From an uncultured Gilliamella sp. (GTDB lineage Bacteria; Pseudomonadota; Gammaproteobacteria; Enterobacterales; Orbaceae), in contig CAMLPV010000015.1 of assembly GCA_946482005.1 (NCBI GenBank), positions 1 through 61,063 on the forward strand: 61,063 nucleotides of DNA. The letters run 5' to 3'. The notes below the pieces were generated by a model. The model had not been told where the DNA came from, ran no database searches, and saw only the letters and a program-made list of their open reading frames with translations. A program made the position numbers and the translations under genes. Shown in pieces: positions 45,927 to 56,320 of this stretch (within the stretch, counting starts at the first letter, position 1; every line of letters begins with the position of its first letter).

Positions 45927-47390
45927 ATGCTATCGACCTTAAATCCAAAATTTGTTTGGCAGATTTTTAATGATATTTGTAAAATTCCCCATCCTTCTCA
46001 TCATGAACAAATGATAACCAAGTATATTGTCGATTTTGCAGCAACTCATCACATTGATTGTCAGCTTGATAAAGCTGGAAATATTTTATTAAGCAAAGCT
46101 GCAACTAAAAGTATGGAAAATTGCCCATCTATCGCCTTACAAGCTCACATGGATATGGTTCCTCAAAAAAATGAAGGTACACAGCACGATTTTCTAACCG
46201 ATCCTATTCAAGCCTATGTAGATGGTGAATGGGTTAAAGCAAAAGGAACAACATTAGGCGCTGATAATGGTGTTGGTCTTGCTTCTGCGCTGGCGGTATT
46301 AATTGATCCCTCTGTTGAACATGGTCCACTTGAGGTATTAGTCACTACTTCTGAAGAAACTGGCATGCATGGTGCTTTTGGTCTTCAATCAAATTGGTTA
46401 AAAAGCCATTATCTCATCAATACTGACTCTGAAGATGAAGGTGAGATATTTACAGGTTGCGCGGGTGGTGTAGATTTCTCAATTAATTTTGCAATTACTT
46501 ATGCGGTAATGCCAGAAATTCACGATTGTTATATTGAACTTGCGTTAAAAGGTTTGAAAGGTGGTCATTCAGGTTGTGATATTCATCTGGGGCGTGGTAA
46601 TGCCATAAAATTAATGGCGAGATTGCTAGCTGAATACGGGCAAGATATCTCATTTAGATTAGCTGATATCAGAGGAGGTTCATTACGTAATGCAATTCCA
46701 AGAGAAGCCTTTGCTGAATTAACTTTAAATAAACAAGATTTACCTAAATTAGCAGAGATAGTTAAACAATACCAATCAATCTTACAAAATGAGTTTGGTC
46801 AAGTTGAACCTGATATCGAATTGACGGTGAAAGAAGTTACAACAGATAGTGTTAAACGGGTTATCGCCATTGAACAACAAAATAAAATCATCAATATGTT
46901 AAATACTGCACCTAATGGTGTGGTCACTATGAGCAATCAGATTCACGGTGTGGTAGAGACATCTTTAAATCTAGGTATTGTCTCTATTAGTGATAACCAA
47001 TTAAGCGTGAATTTTTTAATCCGTTCACAAGTTGATAGTGCCAAAGATGCTGTAGTTTCAACCTTAATATCATTAAGTCAATTAGTAAATGCTAATTATG
47101 AGATCAGCGGTGGTTATTCAGGTTGGGAACCGAATTTAAATTCTAGCCTTTTACAATTGGCCAAGGATAAGTACCAAGAGATTTTCTCAAAACAAGCTAA
47201 AATTATGGTGATCCATGCTGGTTTAGAATGTGGATTATTCAAACAGTCATATCCACATATGGATATGATTTCAATTGGCCCCACTATTGTGTCGCCTCAT
47301 TCACCTGATGAGAAGGTCAATATTCAAAGCGTTTACCGTTATTGGGAATTATTAATTGCCATCTTAAAATCGGCCTGTTATTTGAAATAA
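45927..47390 (+). CDS. pepD: aminoacyl-histidine dipeptidase (peptidase D)
   Basis: 487 residues (E. coli 485). M20-family metallopeptidase: ICKIPHPSHHEQMI, first metal site LQAHMDMVPQK (HxD), bridging acid TLGADNGVG, TTSEETGMHGAFGL (Glu pair), TDSEDEGEIFTG, and KGLKGGHSGCDIHLGRGNA. Cleaves Xaa-His dipeptides such as carnosine. Divergent from gpt, as in E. coli. Confidence 0.96.
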   Translation: MLSTLNPKFVWQIFNDICKIPHPSHHEQMITKYIVDFAATHHIDCQLDKAGNILLSKAATKSMENCPSIALQAHMDMVPQKNEGTQHDFLTDPIQAYVDGEWVKAKGTTLGADNGVGLASALAVLIDPSVEHGPLEVLVTTSEETGMHGAFGLQSNWLKSHYLINTDSEDEGEIFTGCAGGVDFSINFAITYAVMPEIHDCYIELALKGLKGGHSGCDIHLGRGNAIKLMARLLAEYGQDISFRLADIRGGSLRNAIPREAFAELTLNKQDLPKLAEIVKQYQSILQNEFGQVEPDIELTVKEVTTDSVKRVIAIEQQNKIINMLNTAPNGVVTMSNQIHGVVETSLNLGIVSISDNQLSVNFLIRSQVDSAKDAVVSTLISLSQLVNANYEISGGYSGWEPNLNSSLLQLAKDKYQEIFSKQAKIMVIHAGLECGLFKQSYPHMDMISIGPTIVSPHSPDEKVNIQSVYRYWELLIAILKSACYLK

Positions 47391-47398
47391 ACACTATT

Positions 47399-47430
47399 AT
47401 TCCTCCTATTAATAAGTTGGTAGGAGGAAT
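47399..47430. terminator. hairpin downstream of pepD
   Basis: ATTCCTCCTA (47399-47408) pairs perfectly with TAGGAGGAAT (47421-47430), nine bases after the pepD stop. It lacks a clear T-run. Confidence 0.5.
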
Positions 47431-47477
47431 TATCCTACTTATACATACTCTTTTTCAATGATTGAAACCTTGTTATC

Positions 47478-47512
47478 TGAAAATTAATTCACAAAAAGTG
47501 AATAAAAATTCA
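47478..47512 (+). promoter_or_regulatory. tandem ARG boxes (ArgR operator) of argC
   Basis: TGAAAATTAATTCA (47478-47491) and TGAATAAAAATTCA (47499-47512) match the ARG box TGAAT-N4-ATTCA, the second perfectly and the first with one change. They start exactly 21 bases apart, the two-turn spacing bound by the ArgR hexamer. They lie 77-111 bases upstream of argC, so arginine should repress argCB and probably the whole cluster. Confidence 0.88.
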
Positions 47513-47588
47513 ATTTTTACTTGCTTTGTTTTTTTAGAAAGCCTACTATAATGCCTAAAAAAATCAATAGTAATGAATAAGGAAAGGT

Positions 47589-48599
47589 ATGTTGAAAGCA
47601 ATAATTGTTGGAGCAAGTGGTTATGCAGGTGCAAAACTAGCATATTATTTAACAAAGCATCCTAATATTGAGTTGGTGGCTTTAACCGTTTCAGAAAATA
47701 GTCTTGATGGTGGCAAGCTGATTTCGGATTATGATTTATACCCGCAATTAAAAGGTGTGGTGGATTTACCATTAATTGCAACCGCTGATTATTCATCTCT
47801 CATTAACGATATTGATATTGTTTTTTTAGCTACCGAACACTCAGTTAGTCATGATATAGCACCATATTTCTTAGAAAAAGGCTGTACTGTTTTTGATCTA
47901 TCCGGTGCATTTCGCGTTAATTCCTCATCTTTTTATACTCAATTTTACGGTTTTGAACATCAGCACAAGCAATGGTTGGATAAAGCCGTTTATGGATTAG
48001 CTGAATGGAATTTTGAGGCAATAAAACAGGCGCAATTAATAGCTGTTCCTGGCTGTTATCCAACCGCATCACAATTGCCATTAAAACCACTAATCGAAGA
48101 AGACTTATTAGACAAAAGGCAATGGCCTATTATTAATGCCGTTAGTGGTGTGAGTGGTGCAGGCCGCAAACCTTCAACAAATAATATATTTTGTGAAGTC
48201 AGTTTACATGCTTATGGACTATTTACTCATCGCCATCAACCTGAAATTGCAACACATTTAGGTCAAGAAATTATTTTTACACCTCACCTTGGTTGTTTTA
48301 AGCAGGGTATTCATGCCACCATTACCTGCTTGGTGAAAGAAGGGGTAACATCAGATGATATTCTTAACGCGTTAAACAAATATTATCAAGATAAGCCGTT
48401 AATAAGAGTTTATCAAAAAGATTGGCCTGCATTAAAATCAGTAATTGGTCTACCTTATTGTGATATTGGCTTTGTGCTTAAAGGGCAACATCTAATTCTA
48501 ATATCGGTAGAAGATAATTTATTAAAAGGTGCTGCTGCACAAGCGGTGCAATGTATGAATATTCGATTTGGCTTTGATGAAACAACAGCCTTATTATAA
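47589..48599 (+). CDS. argC: N-acetyl-gamma-glutamyl-phosphate reductase
   Basis: 336 residues (E. coli 334): Rossmann [15 protein letters not shown], and catalytic [16 protein letters not shown] with the active Cys. Later [12 protein letters not shown] and [12 protein letters not shown] match the long-type ArgC. Third step of arginine synthesis. Preceded by two ARG boxes; ribosome-binding site GGAAAGG. Confidence 0.96.
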   Translation: MLKAIIVGASGYAGAKLAYYLTKHPNIELVALTVSENSLDGGKLISDYDLYPQLKGVVDLPLIATADYSSLINDIDIVFLATEHSVSHDIAPYFLEKGCTVFDLSGAFRVNSSSFYTQFYGFEHQHKQWLDKAVYGLAEWNFEAIKQAQLIAVPGCYPTASQLPLKPLIEEDLLDKRQWPIINAVSGVSGAGRKPSTNNIFCEVSLHAYGLFTHRHQPEIATHLGQEIIFTPHLGCFKQGIHATITCLVKEGVTSDDILNALNKYYQDKPLIRVYQKDWPALKSVIGLPYCDIGFVLKGQHLILISVEDNLLKGAAAQAVQCMNIRFGFDETTALL

Positions 48600-48650
48600 A
48601 TTAATAATTTTATATAAGATGACCCATATTAAAATGGATAGGAAAGCAAA

Positions 48651-49430
48651 ATGAAACCTTTAATTATTAAGTTTGGTGGTGTTTTACTCGATAATAAAGA
48701 TGTATTAAGTAAATTATTCATTGTCATTAGCGAATATAAAAAGAATTTTAAACGACCTTTAATTATTGTTCATGGTGGTGGTAGTGTAGTTGATGCATTA
48801 ATGGATCGACTTTCATTACCGGTGGTTCGTCGTAATGGTTTACGTGTTACTCCAGCAGATCAGATTGATGTAATTGTGGGTAGTCTTGCTGGAAGCGCCA
48901 ACACGACAATATTATCGGAAGCCAAAAAACAACAAATTCCTAGTATTGGTCTGTGTTTAGCTGATGGTGATAGTGTCAAAGTTAAGCAAATTTCTGAAGA
49001 GTTAGGTTATGTAGGTGAAGCTCTAGTCGGCGATCCATCTTTAATCAATTTGTTACTTAATAATGGTTATTTACCTATTGTTAGTTCAATTGGTATTACT
49101 GATGAAGGCAAGATGATGAATGTTAATGCCGATCACGCTGCCGTTGCACTAGCAAAAACGTTAGATGCTGATTTAATTTTGTTGTCTGATGTTTCAGGAG
49201 TGTTAGATGGAAACAAACAACTAATTGCATCATTAACACAAACTGAAGCTGATCACCTCATTGCAGGAGGTATTATCACAGATGGCATGATAGTCAAAGT
49301 CAATTCGGCATTTGAAGCAGCAAAAACGCTCGGACGACCAATTGATATAGCCAGTTGGAAAGAATCAGATAAACTCATTGAATTATTTAATGGAAAATCG
49401 GGAATAACAGGTACAAGAATCATTGCTTAA
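48651..49430 (+). CDS. argB: N-acetylglutamate kinase
   Basis: 259 residues (E. coli 258): [22 protein letters not shown], and [27 protein letters not shown], then [12 protein letters not shown]. Amino-acid-kinase fold of the short type found in enterics. Second step of arginine synthesis, 51 bases after argC. Confidence 0.96.
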   Translation: MKPLIIKFGGVLLDNKDVLSKLFIVISEYKKNFKRPLIIVHGGGSVVDALMDRLSLPVVRRNGLRVTPADQIDVIVGSLAGSANTTILSEAKKQQIPSIGLCLADGDSVKVKQISEELGYVGEALVGDPSLINLLLNNGYLPIVSSIGITDEGKMMNVNADHAAVALAKTLDADLILLSDVSGVLDGNKQLIASLTQTEADHLIAGGIITDGMIVKVNSAFEAAKTLGRPIDIASWKESDKLIELFNGKSGITGTRIIA

Positions 49431-49537
49431 ATATAGATCAGTTAGTATATTAAGTGGGTGTATTTGTTATTAAATATACTTTACTTAATCTTTAAATCAT
49501 TTATTTTTTTCGTCAGTAAATTAAGAAAGGGTATAAC

Positions 49538-50830
49538 ATGAAAAAAAGTGCAACAAAAAAGGTGGTTTTAGCCTATTCGGGTGGATTAGATACATCAGCC
49601 ATTATTCCTTGGTTAAAAGAGAATTATGGCGGTTGTGAAGTTTACGCTTTAGTCGCTAATGTCGGTCAAGATCCTAAAGAACTAAAAGATGTCGAGAAAA
49701 AAGCCAAAGCATCTGGGGCAGTAGCGTGCAAAGTTGTCGATTTACGAGAAGAATTTGTTAAAGATTATGTTTACCCTGTTTTGAAAACTGGCGCGTTATA
49801 TGAAGGAACTTACTATCTTGGAACTTCGATGGCTCGCCCAATTATTGCCAAAGCGCAAGTTGAATATGCATTAGAAATTGGCGCTGACACCCTTTGCCAT
49901 GGCGCAACCGGTAAAGGTAATGACCAAGTCCGTTTCGAAACAACCTATACCGCTTTAGCACCGCAACTTAAAGTCATTGCACCTTGGCGTGAATGGGATT
50001 TACGCTCACGCGAAGCTTTAATTGATTATTTAAAAGTACGAAAAATTCCAACAACAGCAACCGTTGAAAAAATCTATAGCCGTGATGAAAATGCGTGGCA
50101 TATCTCTACCGAAGGTGGTGTGCTTGAAAGCACTTGGAATCAAGCTAATGCAGATTGCTGGGCTTGGACAGTGTCTCCAGAAGATGCGCCAAATACACCA
50201 GAACTTGTCACCATTGGTATCGAAAAAGGTGAAGTTGTGGCTGTTAATGGTAAAAAATTATCCCCATATAACTGTGTAGCCACGCTCAATAAAATTGGTG
50301 CCAAACATGGTGTAGGTCGTGTAGATATCATTGAAAACCGTCTAGTTGGCATCAAATCTCGTGGTTGTTATGAAACCCCGGGTGGAACAATCATGATGAC
50401 CGCATTACGTGGTTTAGAACAACTGATTTTAGATCGTGATAGCTTTAAATGGCGTGAACAACTCGGTTTAGAGATGGCATATGTTGTTTATGATGGTCGT
50501 TGGTTTGCGCCATATCGTCGTTCTATTCAAGCGGCGGCTGATGTATTGGCAGAAGATATGACTGGTGAAGTTGTCGTTAAACTTTACAAAGGAAATGCAA
50601 CAGCTGTTCAAAAGAAATCACCAAATAGCTTATATAGCGAAGAGTTTGCAACTTTTGGTGAAGATGAAGTTTATGATCATAGCCATGCGGGTGGATTTAT
50701 TCGTTTATTCTCATTATCTTCACGTATTCGAGCATTAAATGAAGGTAAGAAAAATCAACCGGCCAAAAAAGCTAAAGTAGCAGCAAAAGAAACTACAAAA
50801 TCTAAGAGCAATACTAAAAGTAAAAAGTAA
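49538..50830 (+). CDS. argG: argininosuccinate synthase (short type)
   Basis: 430 residues: ATP-binding [26 protein letters not shown], and [14 protein letters not shown]. This is the widespread ~400-residue type, not the 447-residue form of E. coli, so argG was probably acquired or retained differently from the rest of the cluster. It ends in a ~30-residue lysine-rich, low-complexity tail ([20 protein letters not shown]) beyond the usual C-terminus. Joins citrulline and aspartate. Confidence 0.95.
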   Translation: MKKSATKKVVLAYSGGLDTSAIIPWLKENYGGCEVYALVANVGQDPKELKDVEKKAKASGAVACKVVDLREEFVKDYVYPVLKTGALYEGTYYLGTSMARPIIAKAQVEYALEIGADTLCHGATGKGNDQVRFETTYTALAPQLKVIAPWREWDLRSREALIDYLKVRKIPTTATVEKIYSRDENAWHISTEGGVLESTWNQANADCWAWTVSPEDAPNTPELVTIGIEKGEVVAVNGKKLSPYNCVATLNKIGAKHGVGRVDIIENRLVGIKSRGCYETPGGTIMMTALRGLEQLILDRDSFKWREQLGLEMAYVVYDGRWFAPYRRSIQAAADVLAEDMTGEVVVKLYKGNATAVQKKSPNSLYSEEFATFGEDEVYDHSHAGGFIRLFSLSSRIRALNEGKKNQPAKKAKVAAKETTKSKSNTKSKK

Positions 50831-50862
50831 TTTTTAATACTTTTTAGTAAGATATAACACAC

Positions 50863-50897
50863 AATATATACAGGCTTTAGTCTGTATATATTTTTTA
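50863..50897 (+). terminator. argG terminator
   Basis: AATATATACAG (50863-50873) pairs with CTGTATATATT (50882-50892) and runs into T's. argH therefore has its own promoter or depends on read-through. Confidence 0.75.
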
Positions 50898-50993
50898 TCG
50901 TATTATTGCATTTTAATTTATCATTAACATTATTAGAAAAACGATAAAATTTAAATCGTTTAGGATTGATTGAAAATAACATTTGAGGTAATT

Positions 50994-52370
50994 ATGGCAT
51001 TATGGGGTGGGCGTTTTAGCCAAGCTGCGGATCAGCGATTTAAACATTTTAATGATTCTTTACGCTTTGATTATCGGCTTGCCGAGCAAGATATCATTGG
51101 ATCAATTGCATGGTCTAAAGCATTGGTTACTGTGGACGTTTTATCTTATGATGAACAAAAAAAGCTTGAAAAAGCGTTAACCGAATTATTAGATTCAGTA
51201 CGGCAAGATCCGCAGCAGATTCTACAAAGTGATGCGGAAGATATTCATAGTTGGGTAGAACAAAAACTCATTGAAAAAGTTGGCGATTTAGGCAAAAAAT
51301 TACATACTGGTCGTAGTCGCAATGATCAATCAACCACCGATCTTAAATTATGGTGTAAAGATGAAATTGCTCATCTTATTTCTGCTATTAATCAATTAAG
51401 AAAACGCTTAGTGCTCACCGCAGAGCAACATCAAGATGCGGTAATGCCTGGTTATACTCATTTACAACGTGCTCAGCCTGTCACTTTTGCGCATTGGTGC
51501 TTGGCGTATTATGAAATGTTAACGCGCGATGAAAGTCGCTTACAAGATACGCTTAAACGCTTAGATGTTAGTCCATTGGGATGTGGAGCGTTAGCCGGTA
51601 CAGCATATCCAATGGATCGCGATCTACTAGCTAATTGGTTAGGTTTCTCAACTGCAACGAATAATAGCTTAGATGCGGTATCAGATAGAGATCATGTTCT
51701 AGAATTACTCAATAATGCCTCTATAGGTATGGTGCATCTATCTCGATTTGCTGAAGATTTAATTATTTTCAATAGTGGTGAAGCAAATTTTGTTGAACTA
51801 TCCGATCGGGTAACATCAGGATCATCATTAATGCCTCAGAAAAAAAATCCTGATGCTTTAGAACTTATTCGAGGTAAAGTTGGGCGAGTAGTCGGCGCAT
51901 TAACTGGAGCTATGGTGACTTTTAAAGGCTTACCGCTTGCCTATAATAAGGATCTACAAGAAGATAAAGAACATCTGTTTGATGCACTGGATACTTGGCA
52001 AGCGTGTTTAGATATGGCCGCTTTGGTTCTTGAGGATATTAAAATTAATTACCAAAATTGCCAAGATGCCGCTAAACAAGGCTACTCTAACGCGACAGAA
52101 CTTGCTGACTATCTGGTTGCTAAAGGTATTCCATTTAGGCAAGCTCATCACATTGTTGGTGAAGCAGTTGTAGCTGCGATAGCTAAGCAAAAAGCACTAG
52201 AGGAATTAACGCTTGAAGAATTAAAAGTATTTAGTGATGTTATTGAAAATGATGTCTATCCAATTTTATCGTTGGAATCTTGCTTAGCTAAACGATCTGC
52301 TAAAGGTGGGGTATCGCCTATACAGGTCAAATTTGCAATTGACAATGCCAAGCAGCAACTTTCACTATAA
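50994..52370 (+). CDS. argH: argininosuccinate lyase
   Basis: 458 residues (E. coli 457) from the ATG at 50994 ([16 protein letters not shown]), preceded by TGAGG; the in-frame TTG at 50970 is not supported. Fumarase/aspartase superfamily signature [16 protein letters not shown], plus [13 protein letters not shown] and [11 protein letters not shown]. Last step of arginine synthesis. Confidence 0.96.
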   Translation: MALWGGRFSQAADQRFKHFNDSLRFDYRLAEQDIIGSIAWSKALVTVDVLSYDEQKKLEKALTELLDSVRQDPQQILQSDAEDIHSWVEQKLIEKVGDLGKKLHTGRSRNDQSTTDLKLWCKDEIAHLISAINQLRKRLVLTAEQHQDAVMPGYTHLQRAQPVTFAHWCLAYYEMLTRDESRLQDTLKRLDVSPLGCGALAGTAYPMDRDLLANWLGFSTATNNSLDAVSDRDHVLELLNNASIGMVHLSRFAEDLIIFNSGEANFVELSDRVTSGSSLMPQKKNPDALELIRGKVGRVVGALTGAMVTFKGLPLAYNKDLQEDKEHLFDALDTWQACLDMAALVLEDIKINYQNCQDAAKQGYSNATELADYLVAKGIPFRQAHHIVGEAVVAAIAKQKALEELTLEELKVFSDVIENDVYPILSLESCLAKRSAKGGVSPIQVKFAIDNAKQQLSL

Positions 52371-52392
52371 TAAACTTTACGAATTATTCTAA

Positions 52393-52417
52393 ATGCCGAC
52401 TTTAGTCGGCATTTTTA
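52393..52417 (+). terminator. argH terminator
   Basis: ATGCCGAC TTTA GTCGGCAT (52393-52412) followed by T's. Confidence 0.88.
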
Positions 52418-52527
52418 TGCTGCCAAAAAACGTTTAGCAACTTTTTTTGATAAAAAAATTGATTGTATATCGGTAAATAGAGTGTAAAAATAGATTTTCT
52501 ATTTTTGACGGATGAAAATGAATTGCA

Positions 52528-53613
52528 ATGAAGAAAAGTTATAATTTTAGTGCAGGTCCAGCAAAACTTCCTGCGGATGTTCTAAAACAAGTACAAGCTG
52601 AATTACTAAATTGGCAAGATACAGGTGCTTCGGTGATGGAATTAAGCCACCGAGGTAAAGATTTTGATGCATGTGCAATTGCAGCAACTGACGATCTTCG
52701 TGATATTTTAAATGTACCAGAAAATTATAAAATTTTATTTTGCCAAGGTGGGGCTAGGGCACAATTTGCTGCTGTGCCATTAAATATATTAGGCAATAAA
52801 ACAGATGCCGATTACATTAATAGTGGTTATTGGAGTCAATGCGCCGCCAAAGAAGCAACCAAATACTGTAATGTGATTGAACAAAATGTGGTTGTTAAAA
52901 ATGATGGAATAACCTCAATCAAACCGATGTCTGAATGGCAATTGAGTGATAATAGTGCCTATGTCCATTATTGCCCTAATGAAACTATCGACGGAATAGA
53001 AATATTTGAACAACCAAACTTTGGCGATAAAACAGTAGTTGCTGATTTATCTTCTTGTATTTTATCTCAACCTATCGATGTTAGTCGTTATGGCATTATA
53101 TATGCCGGTGCCCAGAAAAATATTGGTCCTTCAGGTATCACAATTGTTATCGTTCGAGAAGATTTAATTGGCTATGCTCAAAAGGTATTACCCTCAGTAT
53201 TAGACTATAAACTATTAATGGATCATGATTCGATGTTTAATACGCCACCTACATTTGCATGGTATATGTCAGGCTTAGTGTTTAAATGGATTAAAAACTT
53301 GGGTGGATTATCTGCTATGCAACAGCGAAATCAAGCTAAAGCACAATTACTTTACCAGTTTATCGATCAATCCGGTTTTTACCGCAATACTGTAGCAATT
53401 CCTAATCGTTCAATTATGAACGTTACCTTCTTATCACCAAACGAAGAACTTGATAAAAAATTTGTTAGCGAGGCAACTCAAGCAAATATTATTGGTATCA
53501 AAGGTCATCGAATCGCTGGCGGAATGAGGGCATCTATTTACAATGCAATGGATATCGATGGTGTTAAATACCTAATTGAATTTATGAAACAATTTGAAAA
53601 GCAAAATGGTTAA
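52528..53613 (+). CDS. serC: phosphoserine aminotransferase
   Basis: 361 residues (E. coli 362): [27 protein letters not shown], pyridoxal-phosphate lysine in [12 protein letters not shown], and [15 protein letters not shown]. Acts in serine and pyridoxal phosphate synthesis. No aroA follows, unlike E. coli. The ribosome-binding site is weak. Confidence 0.96.
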   Translation: MKKSYNFSAGPAKLPADVLKQVQAELLNWQDTGASVMELSHRGKDFDACAIAATDDLRDILNVPENYKILFCQGGARAQFAAVPLNILGNKTDADYINSGYWSQCAAKEATKYCNVIEQNVVVKNDGITSIKPMSEWQLSDNSAYVHYCPNETIDGIEIFEQPNFGDKTVVADLSSCILSQPIDVSRYGIIYAGAQKNIGPSGITIVIVREDLIGYAQKVLPSVLDYKLLMDHDSMFNTPPTFAWYMSGLVFKWIKNLGGLSAMQQRNQAKAQLLYQFIDQSGFYRNTVAIPNRSIMNVTFLSPNEELDKKFVSEATQANIIGIKGHRIAGGMRASIYNAMDIDGVKYLIEFMKQFEKQNG

Positions 53614-53632
53614 TAATATTGGTAAGCTAATT

Positions 53633-53660
53633 AAAAAGGGATAACAATATCCCTTTTTTT
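53633..53660 (+). terminator. serC terminator
   Basis: AAAAAGGGAT (53633-53642) pairs with ATCCCTTTTT (53649-53658). It may serve both strands, as the lipoprotein gene converges. Confidence 0.85.
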
Positions 53661-53672
53661 ATTGACGATTTA

Positions 53673-54032
53673 TTATTTACAACGATAGACTTCACCAGTC
53701 ATCACGGCATCTGTCGGAGCAATATCTGAAACATATTGTAAAGATGCATCTTGCGCATTATAAATCACATTACCGCCCATTGCCGCCGCTTTATTCATCA
53801 GATCTGTTGCTGCATCACGAATTAACTCACTATGGGTTTTTAAACCAGAAAAGAAAGTGCCACGACGGCCTTCAGCTTTGCCAATGAATTGGCAATTTGC
53901 TGCAGGTTTGGTATCAATGAACTGCACTTGTCGACCAGCTGAAGTGGCTTGGTAATTTGAGTTACTACAACCATTTAAAAACAATGCAGTAGATAAAGCT
54001 GCGCTCATAAAAAGAATTTTTTTGATAGACAT
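53673..54032 (-). CDS. DUF4156-like lipoprotein
   Basis: 119 residues from the ATG at 54032 (MSIKKILFMSAALSTALFLN), with GGGGAA upstream; the frame extends 17 codons further up without support. Lipobox LNGC. The mature domain (NCQFIGKAEGRRG, LIRDAATDLMNKAAAMGGNV) fits the DUF4156/YjeI-like family. Outer- or inner-membrane anchored; function unknown. Confidence 0.82.
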   Translation of the reverse strand: MSIKKILFMSAALSTALFLNGCSNSNYQATSAGRQVQFIDTKPAANCQFIGKAEGRRGTFFSGLKTHSELIRDAATDLMNKAAAMGGNVIYNAQDASLQYVSDIAPTDAVMTGEVYRCK

Positions 54033-54252
54033 AATATTTCCCCAACCAATATAACGATCATTAGTAGTAATTGTTAAAAGCATTGTATCAGGTTAATTAA
54101 CTAAAAAATATCGCTTATTATAAATGATGATATTCTGATAGATGTTAGTTTAATAATTAAGCAAATCAACCTTTTTTGTTAATTAAATGTAGCAAATTCA
54201 ATTTAACTCTATTATAATCGCAACCCTACTAAGTCAGTAGCACCTCAAAAGA

Positions 54253-54329
54253 GGCCCCTTAGCTCAGTTGGTCAGAGCAGTCGACTCATAATCGATTGGT
54301 CACTGGTTCAAGTCCAGTAGGGGCCACCA
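54253..54329 (+). tRNA. tRNA-Ile2 (CAU anticodon, lysidine-modified)
   Basis: Acceptor GGCCCCT / AGGGGCC, discriminator A, encoded CCA (54327-54329), anticodon CAU in GACTCATAATCG, T-arm TGGTTCAAGTCCA. Nearly identical to E. coli ileX/ileY, whose CAU is modified by TilS to read AUA; not a methionine tRNA. It lies next to the ogr end of a P2-like prophage and is a candidate attachment site. Confidence 0.93.
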
Positions 54330-54709
54330 TCAAATGTATTTAAATTCAATCAGTTATCTATCTTAATAATGTTTTCTTTTATGTGTTATTTTTGGCTGTG
54401 GCGATAAAATGGCGGTTGATTTTTTCCGTTTAACTTTTCAATCTTGTCAGTTAATAGTTAATAGTTAATAGTTAATAGTTAATAGTTAATAGTTAATAGT
54501 TAATAGCTAGTAGTTAGTAGTTAGTAGTTAGTAGTTAGTAGTGTGGTGGTTAGGTATTTTCGTTTAGTAAATTAGGTTGTTCCTCTGCAATTACGGCTGG
54601 TAGTCCAATATTAAAGCTATCTGTTTATAATGATATTAGTTATGTCGTTAGTAGATGTTTTGATTGGGAGAGGGCACCAGATTGCTGTGAGGTGCAATCT
54701 GGTGATGGT
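54330..54709. other. prophage-chromosome junction spacer
   Basis: No supportable gene between tRNA-Ile and the ogr-like gene; it includes the heptamer repeat. The prophage attachment site should lie here or in the tRNA itself. Short minus-strand frames overlapping ogr (54640-54845) are shadows. Confidence 0.45.
54451..54541 (+). repeat. heptanucleotide tandem repeat, 13 units
   Basis: Thirteen uninterrupted 7-base units: eight TTAATAG, one CTAGTAG, four TTAGTAG. The A-to-G change has spread through the second block, so the array grew in two phases. It lies between tRNA-Ile and the prophage. TAG stops occur in all frames as the period is 7, so it does not encode protein. Confidence 0.93.
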
Positions 54710-54928
54710 TTAGGCTTTTTTGGCATGTCGGCTGTATGGCGATATTGGGATGTTGACTTTTGGGTCTGGGATTGCGCTTGGTACAATCGTTTCTGAGATT
54801 GATTGCATTGCAGTAAAAGTATGTCCACAATATATGTTGGAACATTGGTAATACTGTTTGCGAGTTAAGTTGCTTATTTCTTCACTAGATCGGATAAATG
54901 TTTTGTTTCGGCAATGTGGACATTTCAT
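54710..54928 (-). CDS. ogr: Ogr/Delta-type zinc-finger late-gene activator
   Basis: 72 residues. Zinc finger CPHCRNKTFIRSSEEISN, then YQCSNIYCGHTFTAM, with the CxxC...CxxxxC arrangement of P2 Ogr and P4 Delta. It activates phage late promoters by contacting RNA polymerase. Position downstream of gene D and at the prophage end is as in P2. Confidence 0.88.
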   Translation of the reverse strand: MKCPHCRNKTFIRSSEEISNLTRKQYYQCSNIYCGHTFTAMQSISETIVPSAIPDPKVNIPISPYSRHAKKA

Positions 54929-55188
54929 GTGACTAACCCCTTTGAATTAAACTTTAGTTAATTTTACATTAATTTAAGATTAAGTCTAGTGTTTTTCTAT
55001 TTTTATTTTTTTGCCATGTCTTTTGTTAATTGGTGATGAAGTTTAGCTGAGCGATAACTTGGTTATCTATTGAATTTATTTGTTTTTTTTGGGGTTTAAT
55101 GGATGACTCTTGGTAAGAGTCATCATTTGCTAAGTATTTAAAGCAAAATTAAACTTAGCTTAAGTTGGTTTGCTGTACTGTGTGGGCA

Positions 55189-56313
55189 CTATTTTAAGAT
55201 ATTTTCGTAACTTTCTTCTTCAGGTTTTATTTGTAATTCTAATTCAGTAGTAAATCCACTACCTTTACTTAATGAATGTGTACATGATGCGATAGTCCAA
55301 TTTGTTGAGTTTATTTCTGGTTTGAATCCATCTACTTCAACCGGCATTTCGCTAAATAGGTCGGGACGGCCTAAAGCAAGTTTGAGTTTAAACTGTGCTA
55401 TTCCTTGTTCAATTTTTTTCAATTCACTTCTTGCTGCTGCTGTTGCACTCTCTTCATTGGCATAAACATATTTGAGTTCTTTGATTTCTTTTTCGTTGAG
55501 TTCCTTTGGTTTTGACTTTGCAATGTGAACTTTACTTTTTTCAATTTGTTGTTTACTAACAATTTTGTATGGTTTTTTTGTTGGCTTTTTGTAATTATAC
55601 CAATAGGCTTTTACACCTAAATATGGAGTATCAAGGAATGTGTAGCTGTGCTTGTCTCCAGATGCTCTTTTGATTTTAGCCGTTGGGATTTTTTTGCCAT
55701 TTACGGTCATCCCTTGACCTTTATTAAACACGATTAACATATCATTTTTAATCGTTACGCCCCCTCCATAGTCATTGATTAATCGAGTAAGAAATGAGTT
55801 ATCTGATTCTTTCATTTGGTCAATATGTGGTATGAAGTTAGAACCTATCAATTTATCAAAGCGATAGGGTAACTTGTTGCGTATAGCAATCTGGGCGATT
55901 ATCTCGCCTAGGGTGAGGTTTTCATAAGATTTTTCCAGAGGTTCTAGGGCGGCTCCGTCTATTAGATTGGCACTTGAACCTTGCAGAGTAATGATATCTG
56001 GTGTACCAGAATGGGTAATTTGCGTAATGGTAAATACATTTTTTATATTTGCTTCAAAGATTTTCGCTTCTTCATCGTCAATCGTGGTTTTTGGCTTATC
56101 CGCTTTCCAACCAAGGGTAATTTCTAATTTAGCCTTTTTTTTAGGCAAATTGACTTTCTGATCGGAATCGTCAATGACTATAGTGATTGTGTCTGCTTCA
56201 AGTCCATTTTTATCTACAATTGTCATTGATATAAGACGATTATCAAATTTTTCGGTAATATCTTCTCGCTGCTCATCATCTAATAAGATAATTTTAAAAT
56301 ATGGTTTTGCCAT
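55189..56313 (-). CDS. D: P2-like tail/late control protein D (baseplate hub)
   Basis: 374 residues (P2 gpD 387) from the ATG at 56313 (MAKPYFKIILLDDEQREDIT); a longer frame overlapping U lacks support. Phage_GPD/VgrG-like hub fold: MTIVDKNGLEADTITIVIDD, SDNSFLTRLINDYGG. Last structural gene before ogr. Confidence 0.9.
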   Translation of the reverse strand: MAKPYFKIILLDDEQREDITEKFDNRLISMTIVDKNGLEADTITIVIDDSDQKVNLPKKKAKLEITLGWKADKPKTTIDDEEAKIFEANIKNVFTITQITHSGTPDIITLQGSSANLIDGAALEPLEKSYENLTLGEIIAQIAIRNKLPYRFDKLIGSNFIPHIDQMKESDNSFLTRLINDYGGGVTIKNDMLIVFNKGQGMTVNGKKIPTAKIKRASGDKHSYTFLDTPYLGVKAYWYNYKKPTKKPYKIVSKQQIEKSKVHIAKSKPKELNEKEIKELKYVYANEESATAAARSELKKIEQGIAQFKLKLALGRPDLFSEMPVEVDGFKPEINSTNWTIASCTHSLSKGSGFTTELELQIKPEEESYENILK

Positions 56314-56320
56314 GTTGTAC

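Noticed and set aside
49440..49485. Possible ARG box or terminator between argB and argG
   Set aside because: The AGTATATT/AATATACT arms form only a weak AT-rich hairpin, and no 14-bp ARG-box palindrome is present.
54451..54541. Possible CRISPR array
   Set aside because: The 7-base units are contiguous with no spacers, and no cas genes are in the window.
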